NCBI GenBank assembly: GCA_964553875.1
Contig: CAZKNH010000141.1
Location: forward strand, 1 to 9,862
Direction of reading: 5' to 3'
DNA length: 9,862 nucleotides
DNA from: ZC4RG20 sp964553875
GTDB lineage: Bacteria; Pseudomonadota; Gammaproteobacteria; Steroidobacterales; Rariloculaceae
The notes under the pieces are model-generated. The model did not search any database, was not told where the DNA came from, and saw nothing but the letters and a program-made list of their open reading frames with translations. Of the stretch, positions 1-7,016 are shown in pieces; within the stretch, counting starts at the first letter, position 1, and the number at the start of each line of letters is the position of its first letter. The translations under genes were made by a program, and so were the position numbers.

Positions 1-597
1 CTCCGCGACCTCGTCACTGAGCCGGACGCCGTAACCGGGCTCGCTACCAATAACGGCGAAGGCACGTCGTATGGCTTGGATCTCGTGGTCAACAGGGCAT
101 TCGACAATGGATGGTCCGCAAACGCAGTCTATTCCTACAATAACGCAACGCTCGATGACAACGACGGCAATGGAAAATACGACGCGCCTTTCAATTACGA
201 GCACCTTCTCAGCATCGGCGCGACGTGGGAGATCAACGAGCGTTGGCTCGCAGGGTTCCGATGGAAGTACGCGACCGGCCGACCTCGGGATGACTTCATA
301 GTCCACGACGACGTGCTTGCTGGCATTGGTGGGCCGCTTCGTTTCTCGCAAGAGTTCATTTCCAACGGCACACTGCGTTGGGACGACTTCCACCAGTTGA
401 ACGTCCGCGTGGACTATCGCCGCCCGCTCGGCCCCGTCGATTTCATTGCGTTTCTAGACGTGCTGAATGTGTACGCGGCGTCCCCCCCAGACGAACGCGA
501 GTTCAACCCGGTCACGGGCGAGCTGAAGCGCGATGACGGAGAGGCGACTCCGCTGATCGGTATTCGCTTCGAAAAGACGTGGCAGGCCCGCCGATGA
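1..597 (+). CDS. TonB-dependent receptor, C-terminal part (5' end outside window)
   Basis: The frame is open from the first base to a TGA at 595-597 and gives 198 residues, so the N-terminal plug and most of the barrel lie outside the window. What is visible is a run of alternating amphipathic strands rich in Tyr, Trp, Phe and Arg. Examples are the segments around YEHLLSIGATW, RWLAGFRWKYATGRP, HQLNVRVDYRRPLG and VDFIAFLDVLNVY. The last strand is PLIGIRFEKTW followed by a short basic tail. This strand order, and the 'DVLNVY' then 'TP.IGI.FE' ending, are typical of the C-terminal barrel of outer-membrane TonB-dependent receptors. The family imports siderophores, cobalamin, sugars or other ligands using TonB-ExbBD energy. 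The ligand cannot be told from this part. The gene converges on cbbE and has no evident functional link to the cbb operon. Confidence 0.82.
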   Translation, partial: LRDLVTEPDAVTGLATNNGEGTSYGLDLVVNRAFDNGWSANAVYSYNNATLDDNDGNGKYDAPFNYEHLLSIGATWEINERWLAGFRWKYATGRPRDDFIVHDDVLAGIGGPLRFSQEFISNGTLRWDDFHQLNVRVDYRRPLGPVDFIAFLDVLNVYAASPPDEREFNPVTGELKRDDGEATPLIGIRFEKTWQARR

Positions 598-644
598 CCG
601 CGATCGCCATCGGCTGAGGGAAGCTCGCATCGGCGCGGAGCCAC

Positions 645-668
645 CGGTCGTCGATTCCGACGGCACCG
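645..668. other. Stem-loop in the convergent spacer between the receptor gene and cbbE
   Basis: CGGT-CGTCG (645-653) pairs with CGACG-ACCG (658-668) around an ATTC loop, with a 2-nt GC bulge at 663-664. A wider 9-nt inverted repeat surrounds it: CGCCATCGG at 605-613 and CCGATGGCG at 666-674. The two structures share bases at 666-668. The site lies where two convergent transcripts must stop. There is no T-run on either strand, so it is not a canonical intrinsic terminator. It may instead be a 3'-end stabilising or pausing structure, or chance in GC-rich DNA. Confidence 0.25.
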
Positions 669-700
669 ATGGCGCAGATGTCGCGCATTCCGCCGAGGGA

Positions 701-1441
701 CTAGGCGCGCAGCTCTGAGCCGGGCGCAGCGGCAGGCATGGCTCCGCCGCTCCCGAGATGCACGCGCATCTCCTCGATCACGACGCGATAGTCGGACGTG
801 CCGAAGATCGCCGAGCCCGCGACGAACGTGTCGGCGCCGGCCGCGGCGATCGTCGCGATGTTGTCGACCTTGACGCCGCCGTCTACCTCCAGACGAATCG
901 TGCGCCCGGTTTCCCGCATCTGGTCATCGAGCAGCGCACGAGCAGCTCTGAGCTTGCCGAGCGTCGCGGGAATGAACGACTGTCCGCCGAAGCCGGGATT
1001 CACGGACATCAGCAACACGACATCGAGCTTGTCGATGACGGGCTCGAGCAAGACGAGCGGGGTTCCCGGATTGATCGCGAGCCCGGCCTTGCAGCCGTGA
1101 TCATGGATGAGCTCGAGCGTGCGGTCTACGTGTCGGGAGGCTTCCGGGTGAAACGAGATCAGGCCGGCGCCTGCCTTCGCGAACAGCGGGACGAGGGCGT
1201 CGACCGGCTCGACCATCAGGTGCACGTCGATCAGGCAGTCGACCGCGTACGGCTTGATCGCCTTGCAGACTTCCGGGCCGATCGTGAGATTCGGAACGTA
1301 GTGATTGTCCATGACATCGAAGTGAATCCAGTCCGCGCCGGCATCGAGCACGTCGCGCACCTCCTCACCGAGACGCGCAAAGTCCGCCGAGAGGATGCTG
1401 GGGGCAATCACCGCCGGCTGCGTGGATGAGTTTCTGTCCAA
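701..1441 (-). CDS. cbbE: Ribulose-phosphate 3-epimerase
   Basis: Interconverts D-ribulose 5-phosphate and D-xylulose 5-phosphate, feeding the pentoses made by transketolase to phosphoribulokinase. It is a cytoplasmic TIM-barrel metalloenzyme. From the TTG start proposed here the protein has 246 residues. Visible motifs are VIAPSILSADFARLG (about 11-25), HFDVMDNHYVPNLTIG (40-55, with metal/catalytic H40 and D42), DVHLMV (72-77, metal H74), SVNPGFGGQSF (146-156) and VDGGVK (186-191, catalytic D187). All expected active-site residues are present. The TTG at 1441 is chosen because GGAGG (1447-1451) sits 5 nt upstream. The frame also extends to a GTG at 1495, which would overlap cbbT by 17 nt and add an 18-residue tail unlike the family. 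A GTG at 1411 is a third option. It is the last gene of the operon, 37 nt after cbbT, and ends in TAG. Confidence 0.93.
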   Translation of the reverse strand: MDRNSSTQPAVIAPSILSADFARLGEEVRDVLDAGADWIHFDVMDNHYVPNLTIGPEVCKAIKPYAVDCLIDVHLMVEPVDALVPLFAKAGAGLISFHPEASRHVDRTLELIHDHGCKAGLAINPGTPLVLLEPVIDKLDVVLLMSVNPGFGGQSFIPATLGKLRAARALLDDQMRETGRTIRLEVDGGVKVDNIATIAAAGADTFVAGSAIFGTSDYRVVIEEMRVHLGSGGAMPAAAPGSELRA

Positions 1442-1478
1442 ATCGACCTCCGGTGTGCGGATGGACGGAGAGACGCAC

Positions 1479-3533
1479 TCATGCGTACGCCGCACGCGCG
1501 CGCTGCGTTTCGACGGCGCCGACGACCTCGACGACAGCTCTCGCGATCTCGGGCGCCGTGAGGCCGAAGTGCTCGTACACCGCAGATGCCGGCGCCGACT
1601 CGCCGAATGTCGGGACGCCGATCACCGCGCCTTTTCTACCGACGTACTTGCGCCAGAGATCAGGCTGTGACGCTTCGACCGCAACGATCGGCAGATCGGG
1701 CCGGAGCACGCTCGTGCGGTACGCCTCGTCCTGTCGATCGAATCGATTCGTGCACGGCATCGAGACGACGCGCACTTCGATGCCGTCCGCCGACAGCAAC
1801 CGCGCAGCTTCCAGCGCGAGGTGCAGCTCGGAGCCCGTCGCAAGGAGCGTCGCGCGGGCTCTGTCTGCCTCGTGCACGACGTAGCCGCCGCGCCGAATGT
1901 GCGCGAGATCGGAAGGCAGGCGCGCGCGAATCGGCAGCTTCTGGCGCGAGAGCAGCAACGCCGTGGGTCCCGTGCGGCGTTCGATCGCCGCTTCCCACGC
2001 ACCCAGCGTTTCGAGAATGTCCGCAGGACGCCAGACCTCCAGATTCGGAATCAGGCGCAATGCCGGCGCGTGCTCCACCGCCTGATGCGTCGGGCCGTCT
2101 TCGCCGAGCCCGATCGAGTCGTGCGAGAAGACATGGATCACGCGCCGCTTCATCAGCGCCGCCATGCGAACTGCGTTGCGGCTGTAGTCGCTGAACGTCA
2201 GGAACGTGCCGCCGTAAGGAATGAAGCCGCCGTGCAGGCTCATGCCGTTCATGATCGCGGCCATGCCGAACTCGCGCACGCCGTAGCTCAGATGATTGCC
2301 CGCGCGATCGCACCCCGCGCTCACGCAACCTTTGAAGTTCGTGAGATTGGACGCCGTGAGATCCGCCGAGCCGCCGAACATCTCCGGGAGCCCCGGCGCG
2401 AGCAGATCGAGCACGCGCTGCGAAGCCTTGCGCGTCGCGACCGAGCCGGTGACGACCGCAAGCTCCTCCGCGGCGCGGGTCACGCAAGCGGAGAGACCCG
2501 CGGGCAACTCGCCGCGCATGCGGCGCTCGAATTCGGCGGCGAGCTCGGGGAAGCTTTCGCGATAGCTCGCCATGCGCGCGTCCCAGTCGGCGTGCGCGGC
2601 GGCGCCGCGCGAACGCGCATCCCACGCGGCGCGCACGTCGTCGGGAATCTCGAACGGCGGATGCGGCCAGCCCAAGCGTTCGCGCGTGGCCGCGCATTCC
2701 GTCGCGCCCAAAGGCGCGCCGTGAACATCGTGCGTTCCGGCCTTTTGCGGTGCGCCCTTGCCGATGACCGTCTTGCAGCAGATCAGCGTCGGCCGGCCGT
2801 CGGGCACCCGCGATTGGTTCAACGCATCGGAGATCGCGGCGTCGACCGCATCGGGATCGTGGCCGTCGACGCCATCCACGACATGCCAGCCATACGCGCG
2901 AAAGCGGGCCGGAGTGTCGTCCGTGAACCATTCTTCGACATGTCCGTCGATCGAGATGCCGTTGTCGTCATAGAACGCGATCAGCTTCGACAACCGCAAG
3001 GTTCCTGCGAGGCTGCACGCCTCGTGACTTAAGCCTTCCATGAGACACCCATCGCCCAGGAATACGTATGTGTGGTGGTCGACGATCGAGTGGCCAGGAC
3101 GGTTGTAGCGCGCCGCGAGCAGCTTCTCCGCGAGCGCCATGCCGACCGCGTTCGCGAGGCCCTGGCCGAGCGGGCCCGTCGTCGTCTCGACGCCCGGCGT
3201 CACGCCGGCTTCGGGGTGCCCGGGTGTTTGTGAATGGAGTTGCCGAAAGCGCCGCAACTGCTCGATCGGCAGGTCGTACCCGCTCAAGTGCAGCAGCGCG
3301 TACAGGAGCATCGACGCGTGGCCGTTCGAAAGCACGAAGCGATCGCGATCCGGCCAGTGCGGATCGGCCGGGTCGTGCTTCAGATACTTGGACCACAGCA
3401 CTTCGGCGATGTCGGCCATGCCCATAGGTGCGCCGGGATGACCCGATTTCGCCGCCTCGACGGCATCGACCGCGAGCATGCGCAGCGCGTTTGCCTTACG
3501 TTGTCTCAACTCGGTCGTCGAATCGTCCTTCAT
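1479..3533 (-). CDS. cbbT: Transketolase
   Basis: Thiamine-diphosphate enzyme that moves two-carbon ketol units from fructose 6-phosphate and sedoheptulose 7-phosphate to glyceraldehyde 3-phosphate in RuBP regeneration. The product has 684 residues, about the usual length. The N-terminal pyrophosphate domain shows GHPGAPMGMAD (31-41, H32), SNGHAS (69-74, H72), H106 in TPGHPEAG, TTGPLGQG (118-125), and the TPP motif GDGCLMEG (160-167) ending at DDN (189-191). H271 lies in HDVHG. The PYR domain has FGGSADLTASN (386-396), catalytic E421 in YGVREFGMAAI, and HDSIGLGEDGPTHQ (471-484, H483). The C-terminal domain follows to RAAYA and TGA. The ATG at 3533 has GAGG 8 nt upstream. The gene starts 10 nt after the cbbP stop, so translational coupling is likely. 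All key residues match canonical transketolase. In this context it is the Calvin-cycle copy; a second housekeeping tkt may exist elsewhere. Confidence 0.97.
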   Translation of the reverse strand: MKDDSTTELRQRKANALRMLAVDAVEAAKSGHPGAPMGMADIAEVLWSKYLKHDPADPHWPDRDRFVLSNGHASMLLYALLHLSGYDLPIEQLRRFRQLHSQTPGHPEAGVTPGVETTTGPLGQGLANAVGMALAEKLLAARYNRPGHSIVDHHTYVFLGDGCLMEGLSHEACSLAGTLRLSKLIAFYDDNGISIDGHVEEWFTDDTPARFRAYGWHVVDGVDGHDPDAVDAAISDALNQSRVPDGRPTLICCKTVIGKGAPQKAGTHDVHGAPLGATECAATRERLGWPHPPFEIPDDVRAAWDARSRGAAAHADWDARMASYRESFPELAAEFERRMRGELPAGLSACVTRAAEELAVVTGSVATRKASQRVLDLLAPGLPEMFGGSADLTASNLTNFKGCVSAGCDRAGNHLSYGVREFGMAAIMNGMSLHGGFIPYGGTFLTFSDYSRNAVRMAALMKRRVIHVFSHDSIGLGEDGPTHQAVEHAPALRLIPNLEVWRPADILETLGAWEAAIERRTGPTALLLSRQKLPIRARLPSDLAHIRRGGYVVHEADRARATLLATGSELHLALEAARLLSADGIEVRVVSMPCTNRFDRQDEAYRTSVLRPDLPIVAVEASQPDLWRKYVGRKGAVIGVPTFGESAPASAVYEHFGLTAPEIARAVVEVVGAVETQRARAAYA

Positions 3534-3543
3534 CGAATCACCC

Positions 3544-4416
3544 TCACGAACGCCGCTTGATGTCCATCAAACGCAAGATCATCGGCGTCAAAATCAATTG
3601 CAGTGCGAGGCCCATCTTGCTGCCTGGCGCGCAAATGCTGTTCGGTCGCGTCATCCAGGAACCGCTCAGCATCGACAACAGATACTGGAAGTCGATACCG
3701 TGCGGGTCTGCAAAGCGAATGACCACCATGCTTTCATCGGACGACGGGATGTCGCGCGCGATGAAGGGATTGCTCGTGTCCACCGTCGGCACGCGCTGGA
3801 AATTCACGTGCGTTCGCGAGAACTGCGGGCAGATGTAATTCACGTAATCGGGCATGCGGCGCAGAATCACGTCGACGATCGCCTCCTGCGAATAGCCGCG
3901 CGCGGCCTTGTCGCGATGCAGCTTCTGGATCCACTCGAGATTGATGATCGGCACGACGCCGATCAGGAGGTCCACGTGTTGAGCGACGTTCGTCGAATCG
4001 CTCACGTATGCGCCGTGCAGTCCTTCGTAGAAGAGCATGTCCGTTTCCGGCTCCGTCTCGGTCCAATCCGTGAAGGTGCCGGGATCCTGCGAGTGGCGCG
4101 CCGCTTCGGCAGAATCGTGCAGGTACTGGCGCGTGCGGCAGCGGCCGGTTTCGCCGTATTGCTTGAAGCTCGCCGCGAGCTCGTCCAGCAGATTCGCTTC
4201 CGGACCGAAATGACTGAAGTCGCGTTCGCCGCGCGCCTCGTGCTCCTTCATTGCAGCGCGCATTCCGCTCCGGTCATAACGATGAAAGGCATCACCTTCG
4301 ATCACGGCCGCCTTGATGCGCTCCCGGCGGAAGATGTGCTCGAAGCTCTGCATGACGGTGGTCGTGCCGGCGCCCGATGAGCCGGTCACAGCCACGATCG
4401 GATGCTTGGCGGACAT
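3544..4416 (-). CDS. cbbP: Phosphoribulokinase, bacterial class I
   Basis: Phosphorylates ribulose 5-phosphate with ATP to ribulose 1,5-bisphosphate, a reaction specific to the Calvin cycle. The product has 290 residues, the size of the octameric, NADH-activated proteobacterial class I enzyme. The plant/cyanobacterial class II form is longer. Visible motifs are the P-loop GSSGAGTT (12-19), EGDAFHRYDR (40-49) with catalytic D42 and R49, FYEGLHGAY with Walker B E131 (129-137), and the NLEWIQKLHRD region with K165, R168, D169 and R173. As far as I recall, these positions coincide with the numbering used for the Rhodobacter enzyme. The ATG at 4416 has GAGGAG a few bases upstream. It follows cbbF by 19 nt and precedes cbbT by 10 nt, in one transcription unit. 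The C-terminus ends in a basic tail, MDIKRRS. No truncation or missing residue is seen. Confidence 0.97.
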   Translation of the reverse strand: MSAKHPIVAVTGSSGAGTTTVMQSFEHIFRRERIKAAVIEGDAFHRYDRSGMRAAMKEHEARGERDFSHFGPEANLLDELAASFKQYGETGRCRTRQYLHDSAEAARHSQDPGTFTDWTETEPETDMLFYEGLHGAYVSDSTNVAQHVDLLIGVVPIINLEWIQKLHRDKAARGYSQEAIVDVILRRMPDYVNYICPQFSRTHVNFQRVPTVDTSNPFIARDIPSSDESMVVIRFADPHGIDFQYLLSMLSGSWMTRPNSICAPGSKMGLALQLILTPMILRLMDIKRRS

Positions 4417-4435
4417 GCGACTCTCCTCGCGGTGC

Positions 4436-5509
4436 TCAAGCTTCGACGCGGAACAGAGATCGCTCTGCGAACAGTGGTGAACGGTAGGGCTTGTCAGTGC
4501 CCGCGGCGAACTCGGCGTGATATCGCTCGATCCGCTCGATCTCGTGGCGCGATCCGAAGATCAAAGGGACGCGCTGATGGAGACTCTCGGGCTCCATGGC
4601 CATGATGCGGCCCTGGCCAGTCGAAGCCGCGCCACCCGCCTGCTCGACGAGGAATGCGACTGGATTCGCTTCGTAGAGCAGGCGCCAACGGCCAGGACGG
4701 TGCGGGTCCTTGGTGTCGTGCGGATACATATAGACACCACCGCGCATCAGGATGCGGTGCGCGTCCGCCACCATCGATGCGATCCACCGCATGTTGAAGT
4801 CGCGCGCACGGATGCCCGTTGTACCGTCCTTGCATTCGGACACATACCGCTTGATCGGCGGTTCCCAGAAGCGCTCGTTGCTGATGTTGATCGCGAACTC
4901 GTGGGTCTCTGGCTCGATCGTGAGATTCGGATGCGTGAGGATGAAGTTGCCGATCTCGCGATCGAGTGTGAAGCCGTGCGTTCCCTTGCCGATCGTCAGC
5001 ACGAGCTGGGTGCAGGGTCCGTAGAGCGCGTAGCCGGCAGCGACTTGTCTCGAGCCCGGCTGCAGATAGTCGGGGGCTGCCGGGGTACCGCTGCCCCCGT
5101 AGCGCAGCACCGAGAAGACGGTGCCGACGGACACGTTGACCTCGATGTTCGAGGAGCCGTCGAGCGGATCGAACACCAGTAAGTGACCGCCGCGCTGGAG
5201 CTCGCTCTTGACCGGGATGGGCTCTTCGTTCTCTGCAGAGAGCATGCCGGCGACGAGGCCGCTCCATTCGCAGTGGTCGATGAAGAGCTCGTTCGCAAGC
5301 ACATCGAGACTGTGCTGCTCTTCGCCCTGGATAGTCATCGCACCCGCGACGCCGTAACCTCCGCCGAGCTTGCCCTTGCCGGCAACCGATGAGATGGCCT
5401 TCACTGCGGCGGCGACATCGATCAGCAGCGCGGCAAGCTCGCGCTGGTCGGTGTGGCAGTGCTCGATCAGAAACTTCGATAGCGTCGTACGGCCGGAGTA
5501 CAAGCGCAT
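4436..5509 (-). CDS. cbbF: Class I fructose-1,6-bisphosphatase (probably also sedoheptulose-1,7-bisphosphatase)
   Basis: Removes the C1 phosphate of fructose 1,6-bisphosphate. In proteobacterial cbb operons this enzyme commonly also serves as the sedoheptulose bisphosphatase, and the absence of another bisphosphatase gene here fits that (inference). The product has 357 residues, normal for class I FBPase. Visible motifs are the metal-binding SAENE (91-95, E93), FDPLDGSSNIE (113-123, D114 and D117), YGPCTQLVLT (163-172), the substrate-contact region VYMYPHDTKDP (259-269), and the segment 273-293, which includes LLYEANP (metal E280) and ends VEQAGG. The ATG at 5509 has AGGAG 7 nt upstream. It is separated from cbbX by a 120-nt spacer with a hairpin, the longest gap within the operon, so its expression may be partly uncoupled from cbbLSX. 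Downstream, cbbP starts 19 nt after the TGA. Confidence 0.96.
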   Translation of the reverse strand: MRLYSGRTTLSKFLIEHCHTDQRELAALLIDVAAAVKAISSVAGKGKLGGGYGVAGAMTIQGEEQHSLDVLANELFIDHCEWSGLVAGMLSAENEEPIPVKSELQRGGHLLVFDPLDGSSNIEVNVSVGTVFSVLRYGGSGTPAAPDYLQPGSRQVAAGYALYGPCTQLVLTIGKGTHGFTLDREIGNFILTHPNLTIEPETHEFAINISNERFWEPPIKRYVSECKDGTTGIRARDFNMRWIASMVADAHRILMRGGVYMYPHDTKDPHRPGRWRLLYEANPVAFLVEQAGGAASTGQGRIMAMEPESLHQRVPLIFGSRHEIERIERYHAEFAAGTDKPYRSPLFAERSLFRVEA

Positions 5510-5587
5510 GCTTCGTCTCCTTTACTGACGGGGAATGCGCGGCGGATAGCGAGTCGCGGATGGCCTGGTGCTACGAGCGGCGCGCGA

Positions 5588-5602
5588 GGGGATGGAATCC
5601 CC
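5588..5602 (-). other. Intercistronic hairpin between cbbX and cbbF
   Basis: GGGGAT (5588-5593) and ATCCCC (5597-5602) form a perfect 6-bp stem with a 3-nt loop, inside the 120-nt gap 5510-5629. It lies 27 nt after the cbbX stop codon and about 80 nt before cbbF. There is no T-tract after it on the minus strand, so complete termination is unlikely. A role in attenuation, transcript processing or 3'-end protection of the cbbLSX message is possible but unproven. The rest of the gap holds only the cbbF ribosome-binding site that I can recognise. Confidence 0.4.
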
Positions 5603-5629
5603 CGTGGGCGCTTGGGCTGTCTGCTATCG

Positions 5630-6553
5630 CTATTCGCTTCCTTCATGCTGAAACACTCGAGAGGACAGGAGGTCTTCGGACGCAATCAGCGTGAGCTCGT
5701 CGACCGATGCACGGGCGCCCTGCATCGCCCGCGCGAACAGTCGATTCGCCTGCCGCAGACGAGCGCGATCCAGGGCGTTCCTGATCGAGCGCGCGTTCGC
5801 GAAGTTCGGTTGACTAATGCGCCGGTCGATGTAGCTGCGCAGGGTTTCGCGACTCTCCGCGTCGAACCGGTAGTGCATGCGCGCCGCCATGAGCTCCGCG
5901 ATCTGCAGCAGCTCGGTGGCGGAGAAGTCCGGAAACTCGATGTGATGCGCGATGCGCGAGTGAATGCCGGCGTTCGCGCGGAAGAACGTTTCCATGCGGT
6001 CCTTGTAGCCGGCGAGAATGACGACGAGATCGTTCCGATTCGCCTCCATCGCCTGCAGCAGGATCTCGATCGACTCCTGACCGTAGTCGCGCTCGTTCTC
6101 CGGCCGATACAGGTAGTACGCCTCATCGATGAACAGCACGCCGCCCATCGCCCGCTTCAGCACCTCCCGCGTCTTCGGCGCCGTGTGGCCGATGTACTGC
6201 CCGACGAGGTCGTCGCGCGTGACGGTCACGACCGTGTTCCTGCGCACCCACCCGAACCGCTGCAGGATATCGGCCATGCGGACAGCGACAGTCGTCTTGC
6301 CCGTGCCCGGATTGCCCGTGAAGCACATATGCATGCTGGGCTGCTCGGACTCGATCCCGACCTGCGCCCGAGCCTTGGCCACGAGCAGGAACGCCGCGAT
6401 CTGGCGCACCCGCTGCTTGACGGGCGCAAGTCCAATCAGGTCGTTGTCCAGCTGCTCGATGACATCGCTGACGTGTGCGTCGGCGAGCATCGCCTGCAGA
6501 TCGACGCTCGGTGTCGAAGGCGTACCGGTCGTCGGACTCGACGCGGTGTTCAC
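5630..6553 (-). CDS. cbbX: RuBisCO activase CbbX (AAA+ ATPase)
   Basis: Hexameric AAA+ remodeller of red-type RuBisCO. In the studied Rhodobacter enzyme it pulls transiently on the C-terminal tail of CbbL to release inhibitory sugar phosphates such as misbound RuBP. The product has 307 residues. Visible motifs are DLIGLAPVKQRVRQIA (38-53), Walker A GNPGTGKTT (80-88), pore loop GQYIGHTAPKT (118-128, aromatic Y120), Walker B VLFIDEAYYL (139-148), sensor-1 region VILAGYKDRM (178-187), a likely arginine finger in GIHSRIAHHIEFPDF (196-210, R200), and a C-terminal lid with NARSIRNALDRARLRQA (sensor 2). The start is GTG at 6553. It overlaps the cbbS TGA in a 4-nt GTGA, and AGGAG lies inside cbbS 7 nt upstream, so translational coupling to cbbS is likely. 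Its presence right after cbbLS supports red-type RuBisCO. Confidence 0.97.
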   Translation of the reverse strand: MNTASSPTTGTPSTPSVDLQAMLADAHVSDVIEQLDNDLIGLAPVKQRVRQIAAFLLVAKARAQVGIESEQPSMHMCFTGNPGTGKTTVAVRMADILQRFGWVRRNTVVTVTRDDLVGQYIGHTAPKTREVLKRAMGGVLFIDEAYYLYRPENERDYGQESIEILLQAMEANRNDLVVILAGYKDRMETFFRANAGIHSRIAHHIEFPDFSATELLQIAELMAARMHYRFDAESRETLRSYIDRRISQPNFANARSIRNALDRARLRQANRLFARAMQGARASVDELTLIASEDLLSSRVFQHEGSE

Positions 6554-6960
6554 TCGCGCGCTCCTTCATGATCTCGGACGGTGCGCATGGAATACCGAAC
6601 GCTACGGCCGGGCCCCTCAGTGCGTATGAGCTCGAAGTGCGGTTCGCGCGGCGGGCGATTCACGAGGAACGACAGGCGCACGCTTTCGAATCCGCGGGTC
6701 GCGTCGAACGCGTTCACGCGGATGTAGCGATCGGGGTGCGCCTTGCGGCACGCGTTGATCTCGTAGAGCACTGCGGCTGCATCGCGAACGTCGAACATCG
6801 GCAAGCCCCACATCTCCCAGTACGTATTGCGGGGATGCGGATCGTCCGTGAACTCCACGGACGGCGCCCAACCCTGCCGCAGCGCGTAGTCGACTTGGGC
6901 GCCGATCTGCTCGTCCGTGAGATCGGGAAGGAAGGAGAACGTGCCTTGAGTGATACGCAT
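6550..6960 (-). CDS. cbbS: RuBisCO small subunit, red-type form I
   Basis: Caps the L8 core of form I RuBisCO to form the L8S8 holoenzyme. The product has 136 residues. Recognisable segments are the N-terminal TQGTFSFLPDLTDEQI, YALRQGWAPSVEFTDDPHPRNTYW (31-54, partly quoted), MWGLPMFDVRDA, and ACRKAHPDRYIRVNAFDAT. A C-terminal extension (EPHFELIRTEG to YSMRTV, about 107-129) corresponds to the extra beta-hairpin of red-type small subunits, which replaces the long loop of green-type ones. The ATG at 6960 is chosen because it starts the conserved MRITQG motif and has GGAG about 7 nt upstream. The same frame is open further upstream, but only into cbbL sequence. It follows cbbL by 56 nt and overlaps cbbX by 4 nt. 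Confidence 0.96.
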   Translation of the reverse strand: MRITQGTFSFLPDLTDEQIGAQVDYALRQGWAPSVEFTDDPHPRNTYWEMWGLPMFDVRDAAAVLYEINACRKAHPDRYIRVNAFDATRGFESVRLSFLVNRPPREPHFELIRTEGPGRSVRYSMRTVRDHEGARE

Positions 6961-6990
6961 CGTGCGCTCCCGAAAACTGGCAGAAAGAAC

Positions 6991-7000
6991 CGTCCGGACG
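6991..7000. repeat. 10-bp perfect palindrome in the cbbL-cbbS spacer
   Basis: CGTCCGGACG is self-complementary and lies in the 56-nt gap between the cbbL stop and the cbbS start. It is flanked on the minus strand by AGAA on one side and TTCT on the other, which could extend a weak stem across a small internal loop. No T-run follows. It could tune the cbbL to cbbS ratio or be chance in GC-rich DNA. I see no direct evidence of function. Confidence 0.25.
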
Positions 7001-7016
7001 CCTTCTCGAATGAGCG

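Noticed and set aside
1660..2931. 423-codon minus-strand frame inside cbbT in another register
   Set aside because: It is an out-of-frame shadow of the same gene with very high Arg content and no domain resemblance.
1821..3032. Long open frame (403 codons) on the plus strand opposite cbbT
   Set aside because: The composition is dominated by Arg and Ala, with no motif, and it is antisense to an intact transketolase with all active-site residues. It is a codon-bias artefact.
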